A DNA stretch of 64,000 nucleotides from Bacillus sp. OV166 (GTDB lineage: Bacteria; Bacillota; Bacilli; Bacillales; Cytobacillaceae), in NCBI RefSeq assembly GCF_900177675.1, contig NZ_FXWM01000002.1:186001-250000 (forward strand). The letters are read 5' to 3'. Below are positions 17,168 through 25,334 of the stretch, in pieces. Each line of letters starts with the position of its first letter. Within the stretch, counting starts at the first letter, position 1. The translations under genes and the position numbers were made by a program. The notes beneath the pieces are model-generated. The model did no database searches. It was given only the letters and a program-made list of their open reading frames with translations, and was not told the origin of the DNA.

Positions 17168-17275
17168 AAATTAAAGGGTCGTGGTGGCGGTTTACGAGGT
17201 CTATATCCTATTAAGTTATTAGAATAAACTCTAGATTGAATCTGAGGGCATTCTGTAAGCCTACTGTGGAGATGC
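17168..17275 (+). repeat. direct repeat right of DUF3231 gene
   Basis: TCGTGGTGGCGGTTTACGAG, GATTGAATCTGAGGGCATTC, TGTAAGCCTACTGTGGAG: same order and spacing as the copy at 15411-15521. Confidence 0.6.
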
Positions 17276-17560
17276 TCCTTTTCTAAAACCATTAACAAAG
17301 TGACCTCCTTCCCCGTGAGATACGATACTTTACTTAGAGAGAAGGTTTGTATAGCCTCGCCCCTGCATGGGGGGCATACATATCTCTCTTATTCTATATT
17401 TGTCTCTCTTATAAAATTAGTATCTCTTCTTACAGTACCACCATGTGTTATTTTGACGACACTCAATACCACATTCTCGGAAAGAAGTGTCATTTTCGTG
17501 ACACTCTATTCCCGATGATTTTTATAAAGTAATTGGGTTTTTCTGTTAAAAAAACTATAT

Positions 17561-17608
17561 TGATTGTGAAAGAATGTACTTAAACTAACGTAAGCAGGTT
17601 AGTTGAAC
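17561..17608 (+). repeat. cassette-boundary repeat, copy 10 (short form)
   Basis: GATTGTGAAAGAATGTACTT, then AAACTAACGTAAGCAGGTTA and GTTGAACAAG. Left arm fused directly to the right arm, as in copies 2 and 57072. Confidence 0.65.
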
Positions 17609-17879
17609 AAGGGAATCCCTATTCCGTCCGCTGACGCACAGAAACAGGAGAAAATCGCCGTTTTTGGGGTCGGGTTTCCTGATTCTGATTATGCTGGGTA
17701 TTTTTTCCACAAGAATGGCTGTCTCATGTGGTTTTGCTATTTCGCTAAATCAACAACAAAAATACACACTATGTACGCAAGGGGGAAGTATAGTTGAATT
17801 TGTAACATAAACTTTTGGCGGATGGCATTAAAAGGAAACAAATTAAAACATCAGGAATACTTAATATAAACAAACTGGT

Positions 17880-17909
17880 GAACCCTACTAGCGTGGTACT
17901 AGTAGGGCA
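17880..17909 (-). terminator. terminator of the 51-aa minus-strand gene
   Basis: ACCCTACTAG and CTAGTAGGGC are perfect arms around a 7-base loop, just after the stop of the 17916-18071 gene. Confidence 0.65.
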
Positions 17910-17915
17910 TGTAAT

Positions 17916-18071
17916 TTATTGATTTAGTCCTTCATCAGTTACTATTGGGTTAATCTCATTCGTACTACCATTTTTATTTTTCTCATTTGTAGCATTTTGT
18001 GCCTCAAGTTGATTAAGCTGGTTTTTCACTGATTGTGAGTTTGTTAAATTATTTTGAATGTCTTTTTTCAT
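17916..18071 (-). CDS. small hydrophilic protein (possible spore protein)
   Basis: 51 aa, MKKDIQNNLTNSQSVKNQLN..., rich in Asn and Gln, no membrane segment. AAAGGAGG precedes the ATG by 10 bases. The composition recalls small sporulation proteins, but I recognise no family. It is the only minus-strand gene inside the cassette array, so it may be older host DNA or an inverted unit. Confidence 0.6.
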   Translation of the reverse strand: MKKDIQNNLTNSQSVKNQLNQLEAQNATNEKNKNGSTNEINPIVTDEGLNQ

Positions 18072-18192
18072 TTATCCATTACCTCCTTTCCTAATTAGGT
18101 TTAGAAGACCAATCCAATTTTATTCAGGTTATAATTTTGAAATTTCCAGAGATATAAACAGTTTTTCGAACAGGAAAGTGGTTGCTATGGAG

Positions 18193-18342
18193 AGATTGTG
18201 AAACATTGTACTTTCACTAACGGGTAGCGTTAGTTGATCAAGACCGTCGAAATGACGGTCTTTTCTAATGAGTAAACATAATCGTAGAAATGTTTACTCT
18301 GTACATAAACTCGTTATGGAACTAACGTGGCAGTTTAGTGGA
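18193..18342 (+). repeat. cassette-boundary repeat, copy 11 (long form)
   Basis: GATTGTGAAACATTGTACTT, ACTAACGGGTAGCGTTAGTT, a stem GACCGTC / GACGGTC, about 50 extra bases, then GGAACTAACGTGGCAGTTTA. The longest copy. Confidence 0.6.
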
Positions 18343-18421
18343 ATAGTGGGGACGGATTATTTTAAATCTAATCGGGGAATATAAAACCGAATTAGCATTA
18401 ATTGGAAGGAGGACTTCTTCA

Positions 18422-18895
18422 TTGGTTCTTACCACTTTTATAAGCATATCGTTGCTTCTGGCACTCATTGCCCGATTTGCCGTGAGAACCCTTCACTTTT
18501 TTGAAATCATTTTTACTATCACGTTAAGTATTTTTTTGTACTTCACTGGCTGGTGCATATTTTTTTTCAACTACGGCGTGCTTTCCGTTTCAGTACAACC
18601 GGGGACATATTGCGGTTTTCTGATTTTTGGTTTAATAACGGTACCGTCGATCGTTCTCATAGAAGTGAGCATTGGCTTTTGGCGAGACAGTCTCAGGTGG
18701 AAGCTGCTGGTTTGGTTAGGTAGCTCGGGGGTGCAACTGGGGATGGAAGCATTGGCGGTAAGGGGAAAAGCGATCATAAATTACGCTTGGTCCATTCCTT
18801 CATCGTTCGCAGCGTGGATTGTGTATTTTGCCGTAATGTATATACTGGTGCATATGTATCGTAATATGCTCCGCAAGGATGTGTGGATCCCGTGA
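18422..18895 (+). CDS. CBO0543-like membrane protein, first of a pair
   Basis: 157 aa, TTG start behind GGAAGGAGG. Four to five membrane segments; contains IINYAWSIPSSFAAWIVYF. Its TGA overlaps the GTG of the next gene by 4 bases (GTGA), so the two are translationally coupled. Higher GC than the genes on either side, which suggests a separate origin. Function unknown. Confidence 0.65.
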   Translation: MVLTTFISISLLLALIARFAVRTLHFFEIIFTITLSIFLYFTGWCIFFFNYGVLSVSVQPGTYCGFLIFGLITVPSIVLIEVSIGFWRDSLRWKLLVWLGSSGVQLGMEALAVRGKAIINYAWSIPSSFAAWIVYFAVMYILVHMYRNMLRKDVWIP

Positions 18896-19392
18896 TTCTG
18901 TTCCCACCCGAGCGATTCGATGCAAATGAATGGTTTATCTTCATTGTCAGCCTTATTGGGTACAGCCTTATGTGGATGCTGCCTAAGAGGTTTCCGCCTT
19001 CGATGGGATTGCTGATTTCTCTCGTCCCTCTGCTATTTGCCAAAATATTCGACACGATCTTGTCGTTACCACCTTTCGAGATGTATTATGTTAACGACAC
19101 TAATAAAATGGAATGGATCGACCTGTTCTTGTATTTAATGTACCTGCCCTTCGGATATTTTTTTCTGTATGCGTACGACTGGTTTCGCCCTAAACCAGTC
19201 AGAACCGTTGCGATACTAACGCTTACTTCGATGCTTGCTGTGTTGTTCGAATGGATAACGGTAAAAGTGGGCGTGTTTCATTATACTGGTTGGCAAATTT
19301 ACTATTCGCTACCCGTATATATCACAGTGCAAAGCTTATATATCATTTTATATGAGCATATGAATAGAGAATATATTCGTACCAAACGGTAG
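18892..19392 (+). CDS. CBO0543-like membrane protein, second of a pair
   Basis: 166 aa from the GTG at 18892 (AAGGAT 8 bases upstream; a GTG at 18883 has no room for an RBS). Five membrane segments; FEWITVKVGVFHYTGWQIYY is close to the family block. Coupled to the preceding gene. Both form one two-gene unit between repeats 11 and 12. Confidence 0.65.
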   Translation: MILFPPERFDANEWFIFIVSLIGYSLMWMLPKRFPPSMGLLISLVPLLFAKIFDTILSLPPFEMYYVNDTNKMEWIDLFLYLMYLPFGYFFLYAYDWFRPKPVRTVAILTLTSMLAVLFEWITVKVGVFHYTGWQIYYSLPVYITVQSLYIILYEHMNREYIRTKR

Positions 19393-19459
19393 CTTCGAAA
19401 GAACATCCATTAAATACTGACTGTTTCGACCACGATCTAAAGGTACGCTCACGCATATT

Positions 19460-19550
19460 GTTCAACTAACGGGTGCAAGAGTTAAACAAGAGGTTGCTGC
19501 AGCAGCGTCTTTTTTTCTTATTGAACTTACGAAACAGGATAGTTAGTTAA
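19460..19550 (+). repeat. cassette-boundary repeat, copy 12 (full form)
   Basis: TTCAACTAACGGGTGCAAGA, GTTAAACAAG, stem GTTGCTGCAGCAGC then T-run, TTGAACTTACGAAACAGGAT, AGTTAGTT. Confidence 0.75.
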
Positions 19551-19710
19551 ATATGGTATTTACAATTGCAAAGATGAATTATATATATCCCCAAAAAAGT
19601 ATTCTTCTCTATTGATTTTAGAGGATTTTGAGTATTTTTTTAACTTGATGTGCATTTGATGCTACCTTAATATAAACAAGTGCAAAAGTTTCTAAATAAG
19701 AGGTGTAATT

Positions 19711-20136
19711 ATGAAGTTTGATGAGTTTACAGTTGGACAGGTGTTTGAAACTAATTCCTTCAAAATGACAAAAGCGGATATTATGAGATTTGCAGGAGAA
19801 TTTGATCCTCAATATATGCATTTAGATGAGGAAAAAGCAAAGCAGGGGAGATTTGATGGAATCATCGCTTCCGGACTACATACATTAAGCATTTCAGTAA
19901 GGCTTTGGATTGAACAAGGTATCTATGGTGATGATATCATCGCTGGAACAGGGATGAATAATATGAAATTTATAAAACCGGTGTATCCTGGTGATGAATT
20001 GTATACCATCGCCAAGGTTATCGATAAGAAAGAGACGAAGAATGAATCGGGAATCATTACTGTATTGTTATCTACTTACAACGATAAAGAAGATAAAGTA
20101 TTAGAAGTAGACCTGTCGGGATTGATTAAGCGATGA
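19711..20136 (+). CDS. MaoC-family (R)-hydratase
   Basis: 141 aa hot-dog fold. The hydratase-2 motif is present: catalytic Asp and His in FDPQYMHLD (~residues 31-39), then FDGIIASGLHT. Such enzymes hydrate enoyl-CoA, often supplying PHA precursors. GAGGTG RBS. PhaP and PhaQ are encoded 33 kb away, but no direct link can be shown. Single-gene unit. Confidence 0.85.
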   Translation: MKFDEFTVGQVFETNSFKMTKADIMRFAGEFDPQYMHLDEEKAKQGRFDGIIASGLHTLSISVRLWIEQGIYGDDIIAGTGMNNMKFIKPVYPGDELYTIAKVIDKKETKNESGIITVLLSTYNDKEDKVLEVDLSGLIKR

Positions 20137-20231
20137 TGTGTTGTAATTGAAAATAAGTGAAATAATCTACGCAAGTCAATTACGGCTTATGGGTTGAGTA
20201 TTTTCATAATTTCATTTTTGGAAAGGGTCTT

Positions 20232-20318
20232 ATTCCACTAAAGGGTGCAAGAGTTGAACAGTGGAGTTGTTGCGGCAGCTCCTTTTCCTGTTGAGCTAAC
20301 GAAGCAGTTTTGTTAGAA
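20232..20318 (+). repeat. cassette-boundary repeat, copy 13 (full form)
   Basis: TTCCACTAAAGGGTGCAAGA, GTTGAACAG, stem GGAGTTGTTGCGGCAGCTCC, CTGTTGAGCTAACGAAGCAG, TTTTGTTAGAA. Confidence 0.75.
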
Positions 20319-20385
20319 AGTATTGTAAAAAAAAGTTAAATTTGTAATATAATATAAGTAATTCTTTGGTTAGTTTGGAGGTGTT

Positions 20386-20544
20386 ATGATGATTTGGATT
20401 TATATATTTACACCTATCATTATATTGGTTGGAATAGCCATTTATTTTGACAAAAAATCTGGGGCGACTTCACCAGATGAAAGAACAGCTGATAAGTTAG
20501 AGGAATATCCACCAGAAAATCCTTTCGGACCCAATAATTTTTGA
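20386..20544 (+). CDS. small single-pass membrane protein
   Basis: 52 aa: MMIWIYIFTPIIILVGIAIY followed by a polar tail (SPDERTADKLEEYPPENPFGPNNF). One N-terminal membrane segment; GGAGGTGTT RBS. Function unknown. The sole gene of its unit, between repeats 13 and 14. Confidence 0.65.
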   Translation: MMIWIYIFTPIIILVGIAIYFDKKSGATSPDERTADKLEEYPPENPFGPNNF

Positions 20545-20578
20545 CCTTAAAATGATTCAAATACAACTTTTCAAAGAC

Positions 20579-20682
20579 AATGTGAAGGATTGTACTTAAA
20601 ATAACGTGGTGCAAGAGTTTAAGATCAGTGGCTGCTTCGGCAGCTTTTTTTGTTGTTCCACTAACGGGGCAGGATAGTTAAT
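20579..20682 (+). repeat. cassette-boundary repeat, copy 14 (full form)
   Basis: TGTGAAGGATTGTACTTAAA (exact tag), ATAACGTGGTGCAAGAGTTT, stem GGCTGCTTCGGCAGC plus T-run, TGTTCCACTAACGGGGCAGG, ATAGTTAA. Confidence 0.8.
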
Positions 20683-20739
20683 TTAAAATATTTGGTAATA
20701 ATAAGTGGAGATACTTAATCGAAAGAACGGTGGTATAAG

Positions 20740-21291
20740 GTGAACCCTACTTGGGGAGATGTAGTAAAAAAACGAGAAGAACTCTCAACATTAAACCTTG
20801 ATTATTATCTAAGACACAATTTATTTAATTTTGATTGGTGGTTAATTCTAGCCTTAACGGTATTTAGTTACATTATTTGGTGTAGATTTGTTGATAAAAA
20901 GCGAATAAGAGAAATTCTGCTTTTCGGTCTTATGATAATAGCTATTGCTGATTTTATTGATGTTTTGGGAACTGGATATATGCTATGGGGATATCCAAAT
21001 ATGATAATACCAGCAGTTCCGCCTTTATACGGTGTAAACTACGCATTCCTACCTGTAACTTATTCGCTTATTTACCAATATACTCAAAATTGGAAATCTT
21101 TCATCATCGCTATGGTAATAATGGCTATTGTTTTTGCCTTTATTGGAGAACCACTATTTATATGGCTTAAAATTTATGATCTGCATAACTGGAAATCGAT
21201 TTATTCATTTCCACTTTATATTATTTTAGGTGTGATTGTTAAATGGACAATCGATAAAGTAAGTTTTATTAGCAAGAAGCAAACCAGTTAA
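20740..21291 (+). CDS. CBO0543-like membrane protein
   Basis: 183 aa, GTG start. Five membrane segments; DLHNWKSIYSFPLYIILGVI matches the family block and WGYPNMIIPAVPPLYGVNYA is in the second half. A charged N-terminus precedes the first helix (NFDWWLILALTVFSYIIW). Function unknown; fifth member of this group in the array. Confidence 0.7.
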   Translation: MNPTWGDVVKKREELSTLNLDYYLRHNLFNFDWWLILALTVFSYIIWCRFVDKKRIREILLFGLMIIAIADFIDVLGTGYMLWGYPNMIIPAVPPLYGVNYAFLPVTYSLIYQYTQNWKSFIIAMVIMAIVFAFIGEPLFIWLKIYDLHNWKSIYSFPLYIILGVIVKWTIDKVSFISKKQTS

Positions 21292-21371
21292 GAAGAGTAT
21301 TGTTCAACTATCCTAACGAAAGATTTTAACTGGGTGGAAATGAAATTACCTCGATCAGAGGATTTACAGAG

Positions 21372-21402
21372 AAACTCCCTTTCAATATGAAGGGAGTTTT
21401 TC
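21372..21402 (+). terminator. terminator
   Basis: AAACTCCCTT pairs with AAGGGAGTTT, then TTCTT. Confidence 0.8.
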
Positions 21403-21414
21403 TTATGGCTTTAG

Positions 21415-21517
21415 AATGTGAAGGATTGCACTTAAACAAACGGGTGCTAGAGTTAAAGATTGGGGGTTGCTGCGGCAGCCCTTTTCTTGTTCCACTAACG
21501 GGGCAGTTTAGTTCAAG
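21415..21517 (+). repeat. cassette-boundary repeat, copy 15 (full form)
   Basis: TGTGAAGGATTGCACTTAAA, CAAACGGGTGCTAGAGTTAA, stem GGGTTGCTGCGGCAGCCC, CTTGTTCCACTAACGGGGCA, GTTTAGTTCAAG. Confidence 0.8.
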
Positions 21518-21669
21518 AATGTTTACAAGATTTTTTTCAACAATTGGGCGGAATAGATAAGTTAAATAGGAAAGGAATTTAAATATTATTAGAGAACTAA
21601 TAGATTAGAAATAATGCATACTCATCAAGAGACATTAATATGCATAACAGTGATAAAGGAGTGATTAAT

Positions 21670-22194
21670 TTGAGTGATTTGAAAGTGATTGAAACATACA
21701 AAAGCTATCTGCAAAACTATTCTTTGGAGCAACTAAGGTATATAACTGATGAAGGTGTTTGGTCTATCGGTCAAATGTACGACCATTTGATCCTCGTTGC
21801 CCATGAGTACCTTGACAATGTGGAAACTTGTTCGGCAGCAGAGGAAGAGCAAAAGCTTGGGAAAACGGAATTTGGTGAGCATTTATATAAAATTGGAGGA
21901 TTCCCACCAATAAAAATCAAGTTACCGGACGAATTAAATACCCCACCAAGCAATTCGGATAGTAAAGAAAACCTTATGAGTAGGCTAGATCAGGTAATGC
22001 AGAGGTTGAGACAATGGGAATCTAAAGTAGATTCTATAAATCCAAATTACAAAGTAAAACATGAGGGCTTTGGCTGGCTTAACGCTAGGGAGTGGTACGA
22101 TTTGGTAAGCATGCATTTCAGTCATCACTTGCGTCAGAAGTGTGAATTAGAACAAAAACTTGTGTTCTTAGAACTTACAAGCTTAATGAATTAG
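21670..22194 (+). CDS. DinB-family protein
   Basis: 174 aa four-helix bundle of the DinB/YfiT type. Histidines in YDHLILVAHEY and in HFSHHLRQK are the expected metal ligands; such proteins include thiol-dependent S-transferases. I use the TTG at 21670 because AAAGGAG is 8 bases upstream; the ATG at 21640 has no RBS. Single-gene unit. Confidence 0.75.
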   Translation: MSDLKVIETYKSYLQNYSLEQLRYITDEGVWSIGQMYDHLILVAHEYLDNVETCSAAEEEQKLGKTEFGEHLYKIGGFPPIKIKLPDELNTPPSNSDSKENLMSRLDQVMQRLRQWESKVDSINPNYKVKHEGFGWLNAREWYDLVSMHFSHHLRQKCELEQKLVFLELTSLMN

Positions 22195-22347
22195 AAAGCG
22201 AGTGTTGATTTATTTATTAAACTACCATGAAAATTAACTTCTGTAACTTCGGTAAAAAGGCAATACTTAAATAGACGCAGCTCATCCATTTTTTAAAAAA
22301 GAGCGGGGCGCCTGATCAAGGTGTTTATGGACTACGAGAATAATGGA

Positions 22348-22590
22348 TTAGGATGCTTCGGTAATTGTCACATTATAACCTAAGTTTTCTAGTCTTTGAT
22401 CCGAGTGCCGTACAATAGATACTTGTCTTTGTTTATCAAAATAATCTTCGCCTAAGTCAACGTACATTTCTTTTCGGGTTAGAAGGTAATATGCGATTCG
22501 TAACATCGCATGGGCGACTACAATTGCTGCCTTTTTCTTTCCTTTTCGTCCAGCTGTGCGTCTATACAGTGCACCGTGGTCGTTGGAGTC
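22348..22590 (-). pseudogene. IS110-family transposase fragment
   Basis: C-terminal piece: RKGKKKAAIVVAHAMLRIAY, then LTRKEMYVDLGEDYFDKQR and a stop at 22348. This is the conserved tail (second catalytic domain) of IS110/IS1111 transposases. In the same frame upstream lies a stop and a short stretch up to about 22695, MKRKEWKYIESGDTVPKAGR. The rest is missing, so it is inactive. Confidence 0.7.
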
Positions 22591-22699
22591 AGACTAACGG
22601 ATGGGCTCTAAGGCACCAGAGTTTATCGACCTTCCTCTCCCAGCCTTAGGAACAGTATCGCCGGATTCAATATATTTCCATTCTTTGCGCTTCATGGAT

Positions 22700-22784
22700 G
22701 GCTAACGGGTGCAAGAGTTGAAGATTGAATGCTGTCGCTGTGGCAGCTTTTCTTTTTGAGCTAATGAAGCTGTTTACTTCAATT
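22700..22784 (+). repeat. cassette-boundary repeat, copy 16 (full form)
   Basis: GGCTAACGGGTGCAAGAGTT, stem GCTGTCGCTGTGGCAGC plus T-run, TTGAGCTAATGAAGCTGTTT, ACTTCAATT. The IS110 remnant ends right before it. Confidence 0.75.
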
Positions 22785-22840
22785 AGCAGGTTTGATGTAA
22801 TAAATGAAGAATTAGTATTAAATTTAAAAGTGGTGATAAA

Positions 22841-23449
22841 ATGAATTTCAAAGCTATTAAAGGTGAATTTAAAACTTTTGAACAATTGGTTAAATCAATT
22901 GATTCAATCCCCAAAAAACAATCAACCTTGTTAATTGGAATAGATGGTTGTGGGGGTTCAGGCAAAAGTACATTCGCAAATAAATTAAAAGATGAATTTT
23001 CTAATGTAACTGTTGTACATATGGATGATTTTTATTTACCTTCATTAAAACATATAAACACAAATCCAAAGCAAAAGCCCATTGGTGCAGATTTTGATTG
23101 GAAACGTATATTAGATCAAGTTCTTGAACCTATTAGTCAAAACAAAGAGGGTCATTATCAGCGATATGATTGGGAGAATGATGATTTAGCGGAATGGCAC
23201 ACCGTTCCTGTTGGAGGAACCGTCGTAATAGAAGGTGTTTATTCCATTCGTACGGAACTTGCAGATAAATATGATTTTACAATTTGGGTTGATTGTCCAC
23301 GAGAAACAAGGCTTGCACGAGGTCTTGAAAGAGATTCGGAAGAAGCTCGGGATATGTGGGAAAATAATTGGATGATTTCAGAAGATATCTATGTTGAAGA
23401 AGATAAACCTTTTGAGAGAGCAGATCTCTTAGTAAATGGAACAAAATAA
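22841..23449 (+). CDS. uridine-kinase-like P-loop phosphotransferase
   Basis: 202 aa. Walker A IDGCGGSGKST at about residues 34-44, VVHMDDFYLP at the Walker B/nucleoside position, and an LID-like region ETRLARGLERD. This is the uridine kinase/phosphoribulokinase-like fold; the substrate is uncertain. RBS is weak (AAGTGGTG). Single-gene unit between repeats 16 and 17. Confidence 0.75.
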   Translation: MNFKAIKGEFKTFEQLVKSIDSIPKKQSTLLIGIDGCGGSGKSTFANKLKDEFSNVTVVHMDDFYLPSLKHINTNPKQKPIGADFDWKRILDQVLEPISQNKEGHYQRYDWENDDLAEWHTVPVGGTVVIEGVYSIRTELADKYDFTIWVDCPRETRLARGLERDSEEARDMWENNWMISEDIYVEEDKPFERADLLVNGTK

Positions 23450-23458
23450 ATAACTTAT

Positions 23459-23540
23459 TCAGCTAACGGGTGCAATAGTTAAAGATTGAGCTGCCATTTT
23501 GGCGGCTTTCTTATTGAGCTAACGGAGCAGGTTAGCTGAA
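23459..23540 (+). repeat. cassette-boundary repeat, copy 17 (full form)
   Basis: CAGCTAACGGGTGCAATAGT, stem GAGCTGCCATTTTGGCGGCTT, TTGAGCTAACGGAGCAGGTT, AGCTGAA. Confidence 0.75.
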
Positions 23541-23645
23541 AAATAGTTTTCTGAGTCATCAACAAAAATAGGCCAGATTAGTGAAATAGGAGTAAGTAAA
23601 TAATATTTGAATTAAAGGAATAATTTTAAGATTCTTTAAAAATAG

Positions 23646-23843
23646 AAACGGATAAAAATAGGATACATATTTGCAATTACTTTCCCTAATGGTAAATTCT
23701 CCTTTGGAAAAAGGTATAAGGATGTAGCTATCGAAATATATAGACAAATAGGTGATTTTATCGAAGATATTCCAAAGAATGAGGATTACCAGTTTATTGT
23801 GGGTGCATTTTTTAGAATGCAATTGAAAGAGGAGGAGAAATGA
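23646..23843 (+). pseudogene. fragment of an unknown protein
   Basis: 65-residue frame without a start codon: GYIFAITFPNGKFSFGKRYK, DVAIEIYRQIGDFIEDIP, ending QLKEEEK. Codon choice looks real. It ends 1 base before the next gene's ATG and its tail carries that gene's RBS (GAGGAGGAG). Probably the truncated 3' end of a gene. Confidence 0.45.
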
Positions 23844-23844
23844 T

Positions 23845-24492
23845 ATGTCGCAAACAATAATTCCCAGGGCTGCTGTGCGTGGGACAGCATCCGGAGTTCT
23901 CTTCATGGCGTTTTTCGGTACTCTGTGGGCGGGAATTGGTATAAGAGGATTGCAGGGCTGGGGATTCCTTTGGCTTTTGATCTTATCCCTGTTAATTGGT
24001 GTCTTACTGCTTATAGGCGGAATCAAATTGATAAAGAATTCAAGAAGGTTATCAAACGCTATGATGGAAGGGGATGCTACCCGTCGTTCGAAACGAATGG
24101 GTATGATGTTCGGTATTATTTTTGGTTTAGAAGGCTTGTTGATTGCCGCCGCCAGCGCAATATGCAGTGCTACCAATCATTTAGATTTGTTTGTCCCTGT
24201 GATGGCCCTTATTGTCGGTGCTCATTTTTTTCCTCTAGCCCATCTTTTTCGGGTAAGGATCCATTATATTGCAGGTACACTCCTTTGCTTGCTTGCTACA
24301 ATCACATTGCTAACATTACCTGTGAGAGTTACCTTGGGGCATCATCAAATTGAGGTATGGTGGGCAACTGTCGGATTTGGCTCAGCCCTGATATTGTGGG
24401 GAACCGGGGTCGCAGTTTGGCTTACAGGACTTAGACTGCTGAAAAGGGCTCGGAATGGATTCAAAGAGGATGTGGATTCTTTCCGGTTGTAA
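23845..24492 (+). CDS. polytopic membrane protein
   Basis: 215 aa with about six hydrophobic segments (GVLFMAFFGTLWAGIGI, LWLLILSLLIGVLLLIGGI, MGMMFGIIFGLEGLLIAA, LFVPVMALIVGAHFFPL, YIAGTLLCLLATITLL, GFGSALILWGTGVAVWL) and a Lys/Arg-rich end. GAGGAGGAG RBS. Noticeably higher GC than neighbours. Family not recognised with confidence; function unknown. Confidence 0.65.
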   Translation: MSQTIIPRAAVRGTASGVLFMAFFGTLWAGIGIRGLQGWGFLWLLILSLLIGVLLLIGGIKLIKNSRRLSNAMMEGDATRRSKRMGMMFGIIFGLEGLLIAAASAICSATNHLDLFVPVMALIVGAHFFPLAHLFRVRIHYIAGTLLCLLATITLLTLPVRVTLGHHQIEVWWATVGFGSALILWGTGVAVWLTGLRLLKRARNGFKEDVDSFRL

Positions 24493-24599
24493 TGCGCTCT
24501 TTTTGATTATTGAATTAAGTTATTGTTCTTGAACAATGTATGTAACTTGTCCCTATTTCCGACTTCTGGAGGGGTGCAAATAGCGCACAACAATTTTAT

Positions 24600-24682
24600 T
24601 CAGCTAACGGGTGCTTGTGTTTAACAAAGGGTTGCTGCGGCGGCTCTTTTTCTTGTTCCACTAACGAAGCAGGTTAGTTGAA
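24600..24682 (+). repeat. cassette-boundary repeat, copy 18 (full form)
   Basis: TTCAGCTAACGGGTGCTTGT, GTTTAACAAAG, stem GGTTGCTGCGGCGGCTC plus T-run, CTTGTTCCACTAACGAAGCA, GGTTAGTTGAAG. A second motif, TTCAACAATCGGGCCATTTT, follows at 24701-24738. Confidence 0.8.
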
Positions 24683-24825
24683 GAACGGTGTTTAACTTGT
24701 GTTCAACAATCGGGCCATTTTCTTGAATAAGAGAAGGGATTATTCGTAAATAAATCGAAGTTAATCAGAAGATGTTACTTAGTTTAACATCGGGACGTAC
24801 TACTCAACATTAAGGAGGAGATTGA

Positions 24826-25212
24826 ATGAAGTTATTACAAATTAGACTATTGGTTAGTGATTTTAAAAAAAGCTCCAATTTTTACAAAGATTTATTAGGA
24901 CTTCCAATAAGTTGGTATGAGGAAGAAATGGAATATGCACTTTTCAATAATGGAGAAACGAAAATCGAGCTTTTATCCCGAAAAGCCATGGCAGAAGTGG
25001 TCGGAGAGGAAAATAAATTTTTAGAAGGGGAATCTCAATCAAAATTTCTACTTCAATTTGAAGTAGAAGATGTTGATAAGACTTATAACCGTTTAAGAGA
25101 TAATGGGATTGAATTTATTACTAAACCACACGATCGTAAAGAATGGAGATCACGTATTGCACATTTTCGAGACCCAGATAGGAACCTTATTGAAATATAT
25201 AAAATGCTGTAA
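24826..25212 (+). CDS. VOC-family protein
   Basis: 128 aa, two VOC modules (MKLLQIRLLVSDFKKSSNFY and FLLQFEVEDVDKTYNRL), ending DPDRNLIEIYKML. AAGGAGGAG RBS 6 bases before the ATG. Glyoxalase, bleomycin-resistance or dioxygenase relatives share this fold; substrate unknown. Single-gene unit. Confidence 0.75.
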   Translation: MKLLQIRLLVSDFKKSSNFYKDLLGLPISWYEEEMEYALFNNGETKIELLSRKAMAEVVGEENKFLEGESQSKFLLQFEVEDVDKTYNRLRDNGIEFITKPHDRKEWRSRIAHFRDPDRNLIEIYKML

Positions 25213-25240
25213 TTAATTAGGGATTTTTCAACACTTATAG

Positions 25241-25280
25241 TAACTCCGCTTCAATTTATTCGAACGGAGTTATTTGTGTT
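25241..25280 (+). terminator. terminator
   Basis: TAACTCCG pairs with CGGAGTTA across a 16-base loop, followed by TTTGTGTT. Confidence 0.65.
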
Positions 25281-25334
25281 GCTACCGATACGAATTATTA
25301 GAATAATTTTATACAAGAAAAAGGAGGAATTAAC

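Larger units (their letters stand above)
16871..17915. other. long region without a convincing gene
   Basis: Holds the second DUF3231-flanking repeat (17168-17275) and cassette repeat copy 10 (17561-17608). Short frames at 17300-17532 and 17603-17797 have no RBS and no family resemblance, so I do not call them. Confidence 0.5.

Noticed and set aside
17300..17532. Two overlapping frames after the DUF3231 repeat
   Set aside because: No RBS, odd composition and overlap in two frames; probably non-coding.
17603..17797. 64-codon frame after cassette repeat 10
   Set aside because: No RBS at the start, which lies in the repeat's own right arm; no family match.
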